Of a stretch of DNA of 50,812 bases, positions 33,302-40,996 are shown in pieces. The position numbers and the translations under genes are program-made. The DNA comes from CAIXQW01 sp046049675. Lineage in GTDB: Bacteria; Bacteroidota; Bacteroidia; Chitinophagales; Chitinophagaceae. Position 1 is the first letter of the stretch. Each line of letters opens with the position of its first letter. Under the pieces are notes generated by a model. That model had not been told where the DNA came from. It ran no database searches and saw only the letters and a list, made by a program, of their open reading frames with translations. The stretch is from contig JBJORA010000008.1 in NCBI GenBank assembly GCA_046049675.1, positions 1-50,812 on the forward strand, read 5' to 3'.

Positions 33302-33392
33302 AGTTGGATAATTATTTGTGGCAATTTCCTTGATTCACGACTGCTGGATTTTGCAGATTTTTCACTTGTGTATTTACTTGACAACAGTGTTA

Positions 33393-33749
33393 CTACTCCG
33401 CTCTAAACTCTTTGGTTACTGTGATTTTACCAACTATGTTCGAATTAAATTCCTCTAGTTCTTCTGCTGGAACCCAAAGCTCATCATGTATTTCACCGCC
33501 AACATTTTCAACTTTAAACTTTGCTAAGTACTGTGAGTTGACAGCAAACATTGTCACATAGCCAATGCCATATGCTGGCACATTCCATTCTTGTGCGATC
33601 TGTATGGCATAAGTTTCATTCATCACAGGATAGAATATGGGTTGCTCTGGAAGCCTAGGCGGAAACTTAGTCCATCCAGATTGCGATATCAAATCAAGCT
33701 CAGCTTGGTTAACCGGTCTGTATAATGTAGTAGTTGCTGCTGTTACCAT
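33393..33749 (-). CDS. Small cytoplasmic protein of a widespread unnamed family
   Basis: A 118-residue protein with no signal peptide. It begins TLYRPVNQAELDLISQSGW and continues PPRLPEQPIFYPVMNETYA, then the conserved stretch HDELWVPAEELEEFNSNIVG. I recall short bacterial proteins with this same pattern (LYRP, PPRLPEQPIFYPV, ELWVPAEELEEFN) that carry unreliable labels such as ADP-ribosylation/crystallin J1. The function is not established. It is one of only two genes in the island without an export or membrane signal, so it may act on a neighbour's product or be unrelated. Confidence 0.8.
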   Translation of the reverse strand: MVTAATTTLYRPVNQAELDLISQSGWTKFPPRLPEQPIFYPVMNETYAIQIAQEWNVPAYGIGYVTMFAVNSQYLAKFKVENVGGEIHDELWVPAEELEEFNSNIVGKITVTKEFRAE

Positions 33750-33900
33750 TGTAGTTTTTTTGAATTGTGGTCTTTAAATGATACTATTTGTAGTTAACTA
33801 GATATAAAGTTAAGATAAGTTCTTGAACTTTTTGTTGAAGTTGGTTTAGTGTTATCTTGTTCAATAGAAATAGGCTTGCACTGCTCATCCACACCTGGCT

Positions 33901-34395
33901 TTATTTATGCAATCCCGTATAATCATAAACAAGTATGGGTGTAGCCTTCAACGCCGGCAGTTTCTCATCGTCACCACTGCTTACACCAAACTCATCAAAA
34001 TTGTTGTGCTTATTGAGTTGTTGCAATGTGTTGTAGTCATAAGCATTGTAAGCGTACATGCCGTTGCGAATAATAATTGCTTTTTGGCCATTAAAAGTAT
34101 CAATGTAAAATGCAAGGTCTAATTCTAGTGATTCGAAAGATACTTTATACTGCCTATGTGTATGTTTAGTGCGTATGGTTATTGTTTTATCTGCTATAGG
34201 GTCTAGAAATTGAATCATTTCATCGTCTACCCTAATATCCACTTGTATGTTTTCATCTAGCGGTGCAGTTGCATGGTCAACCCAAAAAATTTCACGACAT
34301 AGTTTGTAGAAGCCGTAGTATAGTAAGGAAAATACTATCGTATACGTGAAAAGTCGAAAGAACTTGTTTGCCTTGTATATGCTAGATAAATTCAA
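33901..34395 (-). CDS. Membrane-anchored protein of unknown function
   Basis: A 164-residue protein with one N-terminal membrane helix (about 13-30, FRLFTYTIVFSLLYYGFY) and a soluble domain of about 125 residues containing NIQVDIRVDDEMIQFLDP, ITIRTKHTHRQYKVSFESLE and AIIIRNGMYAYNAYDYNT. The start is TTG 34395, the only initiator after an in-frame stop. It begins 22 bases after the previous gene and is followed by a 151-base gap (33750-33900) with no feature. Confidence 0.65.
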   Translation of the reverse strand: MNLSSIYKANKFFRLFTYTIVFSLLYYGFYKLCREIFWVDHATAPLDENIQVDIRVDDEMIQFLDPIADKTITIRTKHTHRQYKVSFESLELDLAFYIDTFNGQKAIIIRNGMYAYNAYDYNTLQQLNKHNNFDEFGVSSGDDEKLPALKATPILVYDYTGLHK

Positions 34396-34417
34396 TTGAC
34401 GTAGTGGTTTCTAAGCG

Positions 34418-35086
34418 TTATTCTAGGGTACGAAAGCGACCATTGTTTGCCTGGTAAGTGCCAGGAGGAAGGGACTTAAGGAATCGTTCAAATGAACTTG
34501 ATAGACGTAGTAATTTGCTTACCCGTGCATTGACATGACTAATTCTTTTGGCCTCAGCAATTCTCTTTACAAAAAGATATGGACACCAATAGGATTTAAA
34601 GGCATAGCTACTTTTTGTAGCATTTTCTATATACAGGTAGCCGCCATCTTTGCCATAGCCCCACATAGCAATGCTATCTTGCGTTGGAATATCGAAAATA
34701 GCATTCTCAATAAACAAATTGTAAACTAGTCGAGCAGTGCTTGTGTCTATTGGCTTGCTTTCACGGAATGTTGCCTGTGACGTAGTTTTTTTTACGCTTG
34801 ACCTAAATGGCCACTCGATTGTATAGTTAGTAATTTCGCCGTAGAAGCAGCTATAGTCTGCTGTCCAAATATCAACAGCTTGGTTTTCGGTTGAAAGCCT
34901 AAAGTGCAGGCTGTCTTTAGTTTCCATTAGATTTCGAAATCCTGCTTTTTCACTTCTCAAACGTTGCCATGTAAAAAAAGTTGAGGTGTCTTGGCCATAG
35001 ACTGCTGGAATATTGACAGTTTTAGTTTGTGCATGGCATACGGCTGAAAACACAGTAATAAATAATATGCAAAATATATGTTTCAT
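34418..35086 (-). CDS. Secreted protein of unknown function
   Basis: A 222-residue protein with a signal peptide (MKHIFCILFITVFSAVCHAQ). The mature part has strands such as SLHFRLSTENQAVDIWTADY and ITNYTIEWPFR, then a helical C-terminus with many basic residues (VKRIAEAKRISHVNARVSKL). No domain recognised. It is 108 bases downstream of the LprI-like gene and 22 bases upstream of the membrane-anchored gene, on the same strand. Confidence 0.72.
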   Translation of the reverse strand: MKHIFCILFITVFSAVCHAQTKTVNIPAVYGQDTSTFFTWQRLRSEKAGFRNLMETKDSLHFRLSTENQAVDIWTADYSCFYGEITNYTIEWPFRSSVKKTTSQATFRESKPIDTSTARLVYNLFIENAIFDIPTQDSIAMWGYGKDGGYLYIENATKSSYAFKSYWCPYLFVKRIAEAKRISHVNARVSKLLRLSSSFERFLKSLPPGTYQANNGRFRTLE

Positions 35087-35194
35087 TTGCTTTAGCTGTG
35101 TTGGTGGTCAGAGGTAAAAACAATAGACCACACAATTAGAATCAAATTTACGTAATTTTTGCTCGCGAGAGCACAGCAATCATACATTCTTACT

Positions 35195-35833
35195 TTACCG
35201 ATATTCCCGAATCGTGTGTCGTAACTCCTTAATTTTGGGCTTTAGTAATGCTATGCTCCTGTAATTTGCCCAAGCAATATGTTCTCTTCCGATGCCAATG
35301 AGTAAATCTTGAATTTCATACTCCGCTTCAACATAATCGATATATGACTTTATAGACTGCTGATGTAGTTCCTTGATAGACTTATAGTCAGTTACTGCCT
35401 CAAGCATAGTACTATCCTTTATCTCTAAAGCGTACAGCACTTCTTTCTCTTGTTGCTGTATAAGAGAATCGTATATGCGCAACAATTCTTCATTTAGTAA
35501 TTTAAATCGGTGTTGTTCAACGCATAACTCAGCGTTCGTGCAGAAATTAATTTCTAAGGTAGTCATTGCAGTATCACACTTGCACATAGCATTTTCTGCA
35601 TAGCGCACTATTAGTGGGTTTAGCTTTACAATATAGTCTGCACATTCTAGATCATTTTGCTGCTGTTCTATATCTAGAGATACGTTGTCAAGGTCCTCAT
35701 TTTGTACTATCGTAGTTTCGGTTTTCACCTTTTCGGTGTTACTAACTTTGGCATGGCTATACCATCCTATTAGTCCTCCAATGAGGAATAAAGAAGCGGA
35801 AATGACAATAGAACAGGTTTTGATTCCTTGCAT
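35195..35833 (-). CDS. Membrane-anchored LprI-like (DUF1311) protein
   Basis: A 212-residue protein with an N-terminal membrane anchor (about 8-25, SIVISASLFLIGGLIGWY) and a periplasmic domain. Residues about 85-200 fit the lysozyme-inhibitor LprI-like/DUF1311 pattern: CKCDTAMTTLEINFC, then a position where A-D-x-x-L-N is usual (FKLLNEELLRIYDSL), and SIKSYIDYVEAEYEIQ then HIAWANYRSIALLKPKIKEL, the usual W-x-x-Y-R-D-x-E and terminal R-x-x-x-L blocks. Cys spacing is slightly unusual. Such domains bind or inhibit lysozymes in some mycobacterial proteins; here the role is inferred only. Confidence 0.65.
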   Translation of the reverse strand: MQGIKTCSIVISASLFLIGGLIGWYSHAKVSNTEKVKTETTIVQNEDLDNVSLDIEQQQNDLECADYIVKLNPLIVRYAENAMCKCDTAMTTLEINFCTNAELCVEQHRFKLLNEELLRIYDSLIQQQEKEVLYALEIKDSTMLEAVTDYKSIKELHQQSIKSYIDYVEAEYEIQDLLIGIGREHIAWANYRSIALLKPKIKELRHTIREYR

Positions 35834-35894
35834 TAGTATTTAGAATTGATATTGTTGTTAGCTGGTTTTGCTTACTTCGAGTGATGTATGCAAA

Positions 35895-36707
35895 TTAGTA
35901 GTCATTTGTTTTACTTAGTAATAGCAAGGTTTTGTCCCTAAAGACCTCAAAAGGATTGTCTCGGTATTCTGACGATTGATTTAATTCAAGCATAAGATAC
36001 TGGTTTCCCAGAAGGCAAAAAAAGTAGTGACGCGTGGTAGAGAAAAACTGTTTTGTACTTTTCTCAATTTCGCTGTTATAGTTTAATATGTCAATAATTA
36101 GTTGCTTAATCTCAGCTACAGCAAATTGGCTGGTTACATTTATAGGATAAGCAGAAGGTTTATTGTTGAGGTCACTGCCAACATCGTATAGTAAGGTATA
36201 AGTATTGCTTTTAATATTCCGATATAATACTCCTACTTCTTTAGTGTGCGTAAAGCAGCCCACGGTTTCGTAAATGAATTTAATCGTATCAACAGCAAAT
36301 AAAGTATCGCTCATTTGCTCAATAGCTTTATCAGCATTCATCAAAGCTGTTAGAGTAAACGCGCTGTCTTTTGGGATAGTGATGTTAGTAACAGCTGTAT
36401 TGTCAAAGATATTTGTCGTTTGCAGCACGTAGTCTCCATAGGCTAAGCTATCAATAATTGCGTAGCTTTTGCCTAAAGTATCTGTTTCAAGTGAGAAGGT
36501 TCTCTCCCAATCTTTTGAAAAGAAATTGTCTTTAACGCGTACAATTTTATATTTCATCACAATTCGGCTGTCACAGTTCTCCGCTAGGTTTATTCGCAAG
36601 GATGCTTGTTTCTGTTGCTTCAAATTTGATTTTACAAGTACTATCAGTAAGATAGCAAATGCACTAGCAAGTAGAATTTTTACGTATTGCAATCGCAGGA
36701 GATTCAT
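35895..36707 (-). CDS. Membrane-anchored or secreted protein of unknown function
   Basis: A 270-residue protein with one N-terminal hydrophobic helix (about 9-25, VKILLASAFAILLIVLV). A first beta domain (about 35-125, LRINLAENCDSRIVMKYKIVRV, YGDYVLQTTNIFDNTAVTNI) looks like an Ig or carboxypeptidase-regulatory-type sandwich. The second part includes KFIYETVGCFTHTKEVGVLY and ends HYFFCLLGNQYLMLELNQ. A minus-strand TACATTTG (36816-36823) about 108 bases upstream could be its promoter; otherwise the 190-base gap upstream (36708-36897) is featureless. Confidence 0.7.
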   Translation of the reverse strand: MNLLRLQYVKILLASAFAILLIVLVKSNLKQQKQASLRINLAENCDSRIVMKYKIVRVKDNFFSKDWERTFSLETDTLGKSYAIIDSLAYGDYVLQTTNIFDNTAVTNITIPKDSAFTLTALMNADKAIEQMSDTLFAVDTIKFIYETVGCFTHTKEVGVLYRNIKSNTYTLLYDVGSDLNNKPSAYPINVTSQFAVAEIKQLIIDILNYNSEIEKSTKQFFSTTRHYFFCLLGNQYLMLELNQSSEYRDNPFEVFRDKTLLLLSKTNDY

Positions 36708-36897
36708 GCAGCTTTTATTTAAACTTTTTTTGGTGCTCGTATCGTACTTTTTGTAAAATCTATAGTCACTACAACTAGTAGTCTATCGATTGAAGCCAGT
36801 GTCGTTTTGTTCAATCAAATGTAGTTGTTTGTGATACACAAAGTCATAAAACTTCGCAAAAATTTGTAGCTGCTTGTGGATACAAATGAGGCAATGC

Positions 36898-37521
36898 CTA
36901 TTCTATCGTCAACATCTGCACCTCATGATCCACTTCGCTTTCAACGATAGTGCTATCGCTAAAGCTTTGTTTTGCATACACCCGAAATGGGCGTATGATT
37001 TCGTAGCCATAATACCTAAAAACCTTGCCTGCTGGTGGATTCGGGTCTTGCAGTTGATTGTCGTTTGGTAGTGTTTCTTTATTGTATTTCCTCCCATAGA
37101 ATACTACCTTAGTATGTGCCTTAAGTAAGAGGGAGGATAAGTCTAATTCTTTACTTGCTGCTTCTAAGTAGTACACATGCTTACGAAAAACTTTTGTGTT
37201 GTAATCTAAGTGAGTTAGCCTAGAAGAGCTATGCGTTTCTTTTGCATAGCTTGCACTGTCAAACCAGCTGGCACAGTCACAAGCAAATCTCAAATCAATT
37301 AATTCTAGTGTATCAATATCAATGCTTAAATCAGAATTAGTATCAGTATAAATGAGAAGAGAGCAGTTCATTTTGCTTTTAGCAAGTACGAGTTCTTTTT
37401 GTGAGGTAGTATCAATTTTTGCTTGTCTGCCTTTAGAACTTTTTATGTCGTGCTGGTTCTTGGCTGAGTAAGAACATGAAGTGACAATACACATGATAAT
37501 CAGAGATGCCAAGGTTCTCAT
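36898..37521 (-). CDS. Lipoprotein of unknown function
   Basis: A 207-residue protein from ATG 37521 (MRTLASLIIMCIVTSCSYSA, lipobox VTSC, lipidated Cys at 16); an earlier ATG at 37533 or start at 37602 would put a polar leader before the signal. The tether (KNQHDIKSSKGRQAKID) leads to a domain with SLLIYTDTNSDLSIDIDTLE, FACDCASWFDSASYAKE and KVFRYYGYEIIRPFRVYAKQ. No family recognised. It is 121 bases downstream of the preceding small gene. Confidence 0.7.
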   Translation of the reverse strand: MRTLASLIIMCIVTSCSYSAKNQHDIKSSKGRQAKIDTTSQKELVLAKSKMNCSLLIYTDTNSDLSIDIDTLELIDLRFACDCASWFDSASYAKETHSSSRLTHLDYNTKVFRKHVYYLEAASKELDLSSLLLKAHTKVVFYGRKYNKETLPNDNQLQDPNPPAGKVFRYYGYEIIRPFRVYAKQSFSDSTIVESEVDHEVQMLTIE

Positions 37522-37642
37522 AAAATCACACATCGTGAATGCAGCATCGGTCTTGATATCCGTGCTAGTGAGAAGGTTTATTGCGGTTCTTAGTTTACTC
37601 ATTCTTTATAAATTCATCCCTTAGCTCCATTATTTGCTCAAA

Positions 37643-38047
37643 TCACAAATCTGATAGATAAATGGCGTGCTCAACAACCCAAGCGGTGTCGCCAAATACG
37701 CGCTGCAAACTAAGTTTTTGTTCTGCATCGCAAAGGACAAGTCTTTTCTTGTCTTTTTGAATTGTCCACGATCCAATATTTTGTTCATCGAAGCTAAGTG
37801 CTAGAAGTTGTTGCTCAACTAGTAGATAATTAAATAGTTCGCAAAGGAATTTGCTCATTGGATTGCGAAGTTGTTTTTCTATATCAAATGCAAAACACAA
37901 GCAAGTTTCAGTTGCTTTTTCTAAATCTTTATCGGTGGCTGTGCAAGACCTTCCACACACATCTTCAGCTGTCACTTCATAAACATTGTTTGATACTTCG
38001 TGCACCGACAAATTCCAACCTGTAAGTATTTCTGATTTGTTCTGCAT
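37643..38047 (-). CDS. Small Cys-rich protein of unknown function, probably cytoplasmic
   Basis: A 134-residue protein without signal peptide or membrane segment. It starts LTGWNLSVHEVSNNVYEVTA, continues with VCGRSCTATDKDLEKATETC and a helix (FAFDIEKQLRNPMSKFLCEL), and ends with beta strands (SWTIQKDKKRLVLCDAEQKL). The pattern of a short beta-helix-beta domain resembles several immunity-type or accessory proteins, but nothing firm can be said. It begins 1 base after the stop of the upstream lipoprotein gene, so the two are co-transcribed. Confidence 0.65.
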   Translation of the reverse strand: MQNKSEILTGWNLSVHEVSNNVYEVTAEDVCGRSCTATDKDLEKATETCLCFAFDIEKQLRNPMSKFLCELFNYLLVEQQLLALSFDEQNIGSWTIQKDKKRLVLCDAEQKLSLQRVFGDTAWVVEHAIYLSDL

Positions 38048-38048
38048 G

Positions 38049-38426
38049 TCATTTCTTTAAAAGCTGTCGCCATTGTTCCAGATTCAGCGCTTGGCCTTTC
38101 GCTTGGTCGTATCCTAGTAATACAGTGTCCTCTAAATTACGTGCAAAATGAAAATTAGTGACAAGGCTTATACCATTATCTTCACCAACGTGATACAAAG
38201 CGTAGCTAACCCCATTGATGTTAATTGTATCATTACTCCAAACCTTTAGTGAACGATTACTTTTTGTATGTAAATTCTGTGAGTATTCACTTACTTCGGG
38301 AACTCGACAGATTTTATCTAGGAACTTATCATCAAATTTCTTGTTGTGAAGTTGATTTGGTGTGTCGCAGGCATTTAAGCAGCAACAGAATTGCCAAACG
38401 ATTGAGGAAATAAGGATTCGTTTCAC
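38049..38426 (-). CDS. Small lipoprotein of unknown function
   Basis: A 125-residue protein starting at GTG 38426 (MKRILISSIVWQFCCCLNAC, lipobox LNAC); the TTG at 38480 would put 18 extra residues before the signal. The mature part includes FDDKFLDKICRVPEVSEYSQ, SLKVWSNDTININGVSYALY and LVTNFHFARNLEDTVLLGYD. No family recognised. It is the first gene of the island of envelope unknowns on this strand and overlaps nothing; the following gene begins 1 base after its stop. Confidence 0.65.
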   Translation of the reverse strand: MKRILISSIVWQFCCCLNACDTPNQLHNKKFDDKFLDKICRVPEVSEYSQNLHTKSNRSLKVWSNDTININGVSYALYHVGEDNGISLVTNFHFARNLEDTVLLGYDQAKGQALNLEQWRQLLKK

Positions 38427-38500
38427 TTTTAAAATTTTCGGTACTTGCCACAATAATAAATAGCATTGCTTGCTCAGCAAAATAAAAGCCCTACAACATC

Positions 38501-39001
38501 CTACTTCAACCCCTTCACAAACCCCGCCACATCATCGGGGCTAATGCAAATTTGATCGCCGTCTTTCAATTCAATTAAAATCAAATTGGCTTGATTGGTT
38601 ACATACCAATTCATTCTGCCATAGGTTTTGCTTGTAAACTTACCGGTATAACCAAAGATGCCGCCATTGCCAAAAACACGCAGTACAAAACCCATATCCT
38701 TTTTACTAATCGCAGTTGCAGATTTTAGAGTACTAAGTTCGTATTTCTTTGTGCCAATTTTGCGTACAATGCAAAGATTTTCTTTGTCTAGAATATATTT
38801 TATTGGCCAAAACAAGTAGCAGCCAACGAAGGTTATTATAAGCAGCACACCAATTACCATCAACAACCATTGGTAACTCTTATCGGGTTCGTTACGAAGC
38901 GCGATAAGCATTATTGTTGGCCATAACAAAAACAATGGGCCACATAAACCAGTTATTATTTTGCTTGCGCCATCTAGGCTTGTGCTAAATTCCTTTTGCA
39001 T
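38501..39001 (-). CDS. PH-domain-like membrane protein
   Basis: A 166-residue protein from ATG 39001 (MQKEFSTSLDGASKIITGLC), 5 bases after the IscA-type gene. Two hydrophobic helices lie at about 16-33 and 46-68 (QWLLMVIGVLLIITFVGCYLFW). The rest resembles a bacterial PH domain (bPH type): YILDKENLCIVRKIG, KKYELSTLKSATAI, GGIFGYTGKFTSKTYGRMNW and LILIELKDGDQICISPDDV. Such proteins are of unknown function. It is co-transcribed with the Fe-S carrier gene but no functional link is apparent. Confidence 0.75.
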   Translation of the reverse strand: MQKEFSTSLDGASKIITGLCGPLFLLWPTIMLIALRNEPDKSYQWLLMVIGVLLIITFVGCYLFWPIKYILDKENLCIVRKIGTKKYELSTLKSATAISKKDMGFVLRVFGNGGIFGYTGKFTSKTYGRMNWYVTNQANLILIELKDGDQICISPDDVAGFVKGLK

Positions 39002-39006
39002 TGTGC

Positions 39007-39354
39007 TTATACAGCAAAGCTTTCGCCGCAGCCACAACTTCTGCTGGCATTCGGATTAATAAAATTAAAACCCTTACCGTTTAAGCCATCACTAAAATCT
39101 AGCTCGGTGTTTACAAGGTATAAAAAGCTTTTAAGGTCACATACAATCTTGATGCCTTTATCTTCAAAAGTTTGATCCATTGGTGCAGTTTCGTTGTCGA
39201 AATCTAACTTATAGCTTAGGCCACTACAACCGCCACCCACAACGCCTACACGTACAAAATATGTATCGTCCAAGCCAGCTTCTTGCATTAGCTCTTCTAC
39301 TTTTGCCTTTGCCTTATCGCTAATATAAATGCTATTTTCTACAGCAGTACTCAT
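39007..39354 (-). CDS. IscA/SufA/ErpA-type iron-sulfur cluster carrier
   Basis: A 115-residue A-type carrier of the HesB/IscA family, which holds and delivers Fe-S clusters to apo-proteins in the cytoplasm. The three conserved Cys are present: VVGGGCSGLSYKLDF near residue 43 and SRSCGCGESF at the C-terminus. The length is standard. ATG 39354 is well placed. It is a single carrier gene; no suf or isc genes adjoin it in the window. It leads a short unit with the PH-domain gene. Confidence 0.95.
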   Translation of the reverse strand: MSTAVENSIYISDKAKAKVEELMQEAGLDDTYFVRVGVVGGGCSGLSYKLDFDNETAPMDQTFEDKGIKIVCDLKSFLYLVNTELDFSDGLNGKGFNFINPNASRSCGCGESFAV

Positions 39355-39479
39355 ATGCTTTCTGTATGTAATTACTACGCATGGTCAAACAATATGCCAT
39401 GCCTTACAAGTACAAATTTAGCTGCCTTTTTGACTAAAAGTGGTTAAAGTGGCGCAAATACTATGCTAAAAAAAATCGG

Positions 39480-39812
39480 CTAAGCCAATTTTGCCCTTAG
39501 GCTTGCCCAGCTTCCTGCATTATAGCATACAATACCAGCGCGCTTTAGTTGAGCAGCCGCATTACCACTGCGCATACCACTCGCACATACTGCAATTACG
39601 GTTTTGCCCTGCAACTCGGGTATTGCAGCACCTATTTTAGATAGGGGTATGTTTTTACTATTGGGCACATGGCCATTAGCAAATTCGCTTGGCTCGCGTA
39701 CATCAATTATTTCTGCACCTTGCGCCACAAGTTGCTTGTAATCGGCTTTGTTCACCAAAAATTGCCTAAACAAAAAATAACCTACGCCAATGCCTAAAAG
39801 TATGTACCACAT
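39480..39812 (-). CDS. Membrane-anchored rhodanese-like protein
   Basis: A 110-residue protein with an N-terminal helix (MWYILLGIGVGYFLFRQFL) that anchors or exports a single rhodanese domain. The active-site loop is AVCASGMRSG (Cys at about 82), preceded by EIIDVREPSEFANGHVPNSK. It may transfer sulfur or reduce metabolites at the membrane; the substrate is unknown. ATG 39812 is favoured because an exact -7 element (minus-strand TACTTTTG, 39817-39824) ends 4 bases before it, which also predicts a leaderless mRNA. Confidence 0.9.
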   Translation of the reverse strand: MWYILLGIGVGYFLFRQFLVNKADYKQLVAQGAEIIDVREPSEFANGHVPNSKNIPLSKIGAAIPELQGKTVIAVCASGMRSGNAAAQLKRAGIVCYNAGSWASLRAKLA

Positions 39813-39816
39813 AGCA

Positions 39817-39824
39817 CAAAAGTA
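39817..39824 (-). promoter_or_regulatory. -7 promoter element of the rhodanese gene
   Basis: Minus-strand TACTTTTG, an exact TAnnTTTG, with 4 bases between it and ATG 39812. Confidence 0.6.
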
Positions 39825-39970
39825 AGCTAAGTAGCGATAGCTGTTAAGTATTGCGCAACATTTTTATAAGTAGCTGTTACAATCAAGCCAAACAAATGCC
39901 AATTGGCTGTATGCTACATAGCAATGCCCATGCTAAGCTGTCTATTTGCAATAATTAAATTTATTAAGAA

Positions 39971-40627
39971 ATGAAAAAGGTAATCACCACAACACTATGC
40001 TGCATATTAGCAGCATCATTTGCAAAAGCGCAAGACAGTACTCACCGTTCTTCACTGCTATTGGTAGAAGGCTTGAGCTATGGAGGAGCAGGCGTAGGCT
40101 TTCAAGGCAGATTAAAGTACGTAGTGCCATTGAGAAGGAATACACATTTACGAATTGGACTCGCCGCAATACCTGCAAGCTATGGGTATAATATGGTGAC
40201 GACCCCACAAGTTATGCCAGACAACAGTGTTCAGTGGAGTACTAGCACTACCTCTGCAAAGGGTATCTCAGCTAGTCTTGGTTTAGAGCGTAGAGCAGTT
40301 ATTTCTCGCAAACTTTATGCGTACTACGGCATGGACTTAGCCTACAATTATTTTAGAACAGCTGAAGGTCGTACAACGTATACATTGAAGAATGGCACTA
40401 CTACAGAAGAATTCGCATACATACCATTCGGCAGACAAGCCAGCATTACAGCAACTACGTTTGCTGGATTACGCTATGCTGTAAGCAATAGACTAACACT
40501 CAATTACGAAGCTAGGGCAAATGTATTTGGCGCCGATGGCATAACAGGATCAAATACTAGCTTCTATTTTTTTCCAAGACCAAACTTATCCCAAGCTGTA
40601 TCACTTGGTATTCGTTTAGGCAAATAG
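39971..40627 (+). CDS. Outer-membrane beta-barrel-like protein, unknown function
   Basis: A 218-residue protein with a signal peptide (MKKVITTTLCCILAASFAKAQ). The mature part has about eight amphipathic strands (GGAGVGFQGRLKYVVPL, THLRIGLAAIPASYGYN, KLYAYYGMDLAYNYF, SITATTFAGLRYAVS, LTLNYEARANVFG) and ends LSQAVSLGIRLGK. It fits an OmpW/OmpA-type eight-strand barrel of unknown role. A 12-base palindrome (TGCTA-CA-TAGCA, 39912-39923) and a 7-of-8 TAAATTTA (39956-39963) lie upstream and may be regulatory. Confidence 0.75.
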   Translation: MKKVITTTLCCILAASFAKAQDSTHRSSLLLVEGLSYGGAGVGFQGRLKYVVPLRRNTHLRIGLAAIPASYGYNMVTTPQVMPDNSVQWSTSTTSAKGISASLGLERRAVISRKLYAYYGMDLAYNYFRTAEGRTTYTLKNGTTTEEFAYIPFGRQASITATTFAGLRYAVSNRLTLNYEARANVFGADGITGSNTSFYFFPRPNLSQAVSLGIRLGK

Positions 40628-40639
40628 AAATCGGCTTGC

Positions 40640-40647
40640 TATTTTTG
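40640..40647 (+). promoter_or_regulatory. -7 promoter element of the MmcQ/YjbR gene
   Basis: TATTTTTG, an exact TAnnTTTG, with 4 bases between it and ATG 40652. A leaderless mRNA is predicted. Confidence 0.6.
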
Positions 40648-40651
40648 CCAT

Positions 40652-40996
40652 ATGACCTTCGATGCGTTTCTGCAATTTTGCGAAGCCTTGCCGCACACCA
40701 CAACAGAGTTTCCTTTTGGGCCAGATGTGTTGGTAATGAAAGTGAAAAATAAAATGTTTGCCTTGTGCGACTTGCCAGATTTTGTGAGCATCAATCTCAA
40801 ATGCGACCCCGACAAAGCTATTGAACTACGCGAAAAGTATACTGCTGTGCAGCCTGGTTACCATATGAGTAAAGTACACTGGAATACCATAGAAATGGAT
40901 GGGTCTATAAAAGATGCATTAGTACAAACTTGGATTATTGACAGCTACAAACTTGTGATTGCTAGCTTGCCAAAGAAAGACCGCTTTGACTATTAG
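40652..40996 (+). CDS. MmcQ/YjbR-family protein
   Basis: A 114-residue cytoplasmic protein of the MmcQ/YjbR family (CyaY-like fold, described as DNA-binding in annotation, true role uncertain). Family marks are FPFGPDVLVMKVKNKMFAL, VSINLKCDPDKAIELREKY, VQPGYHMSKVHWNTI and the C-terminal DSYKLVIASLPKKDR. The length is typical. Its -7 element abuts the start codon, so it has its own promoter 25 bases after the outer-membrane protein gene. Its stop overlaps the stop of the convergent Omp85 gene by 4 bases. Confidence 0.93.
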   Translation: MTFDAFLQFCEALPHTTTEFPFGPDVLVMKVKNKMFALCDLPDFVSINLKCDPDKAIELREKYTAVQPGYHMSKVHWNTIEMDGSIKDALVQTWIIDSYKLVIASLPKKDRFDY

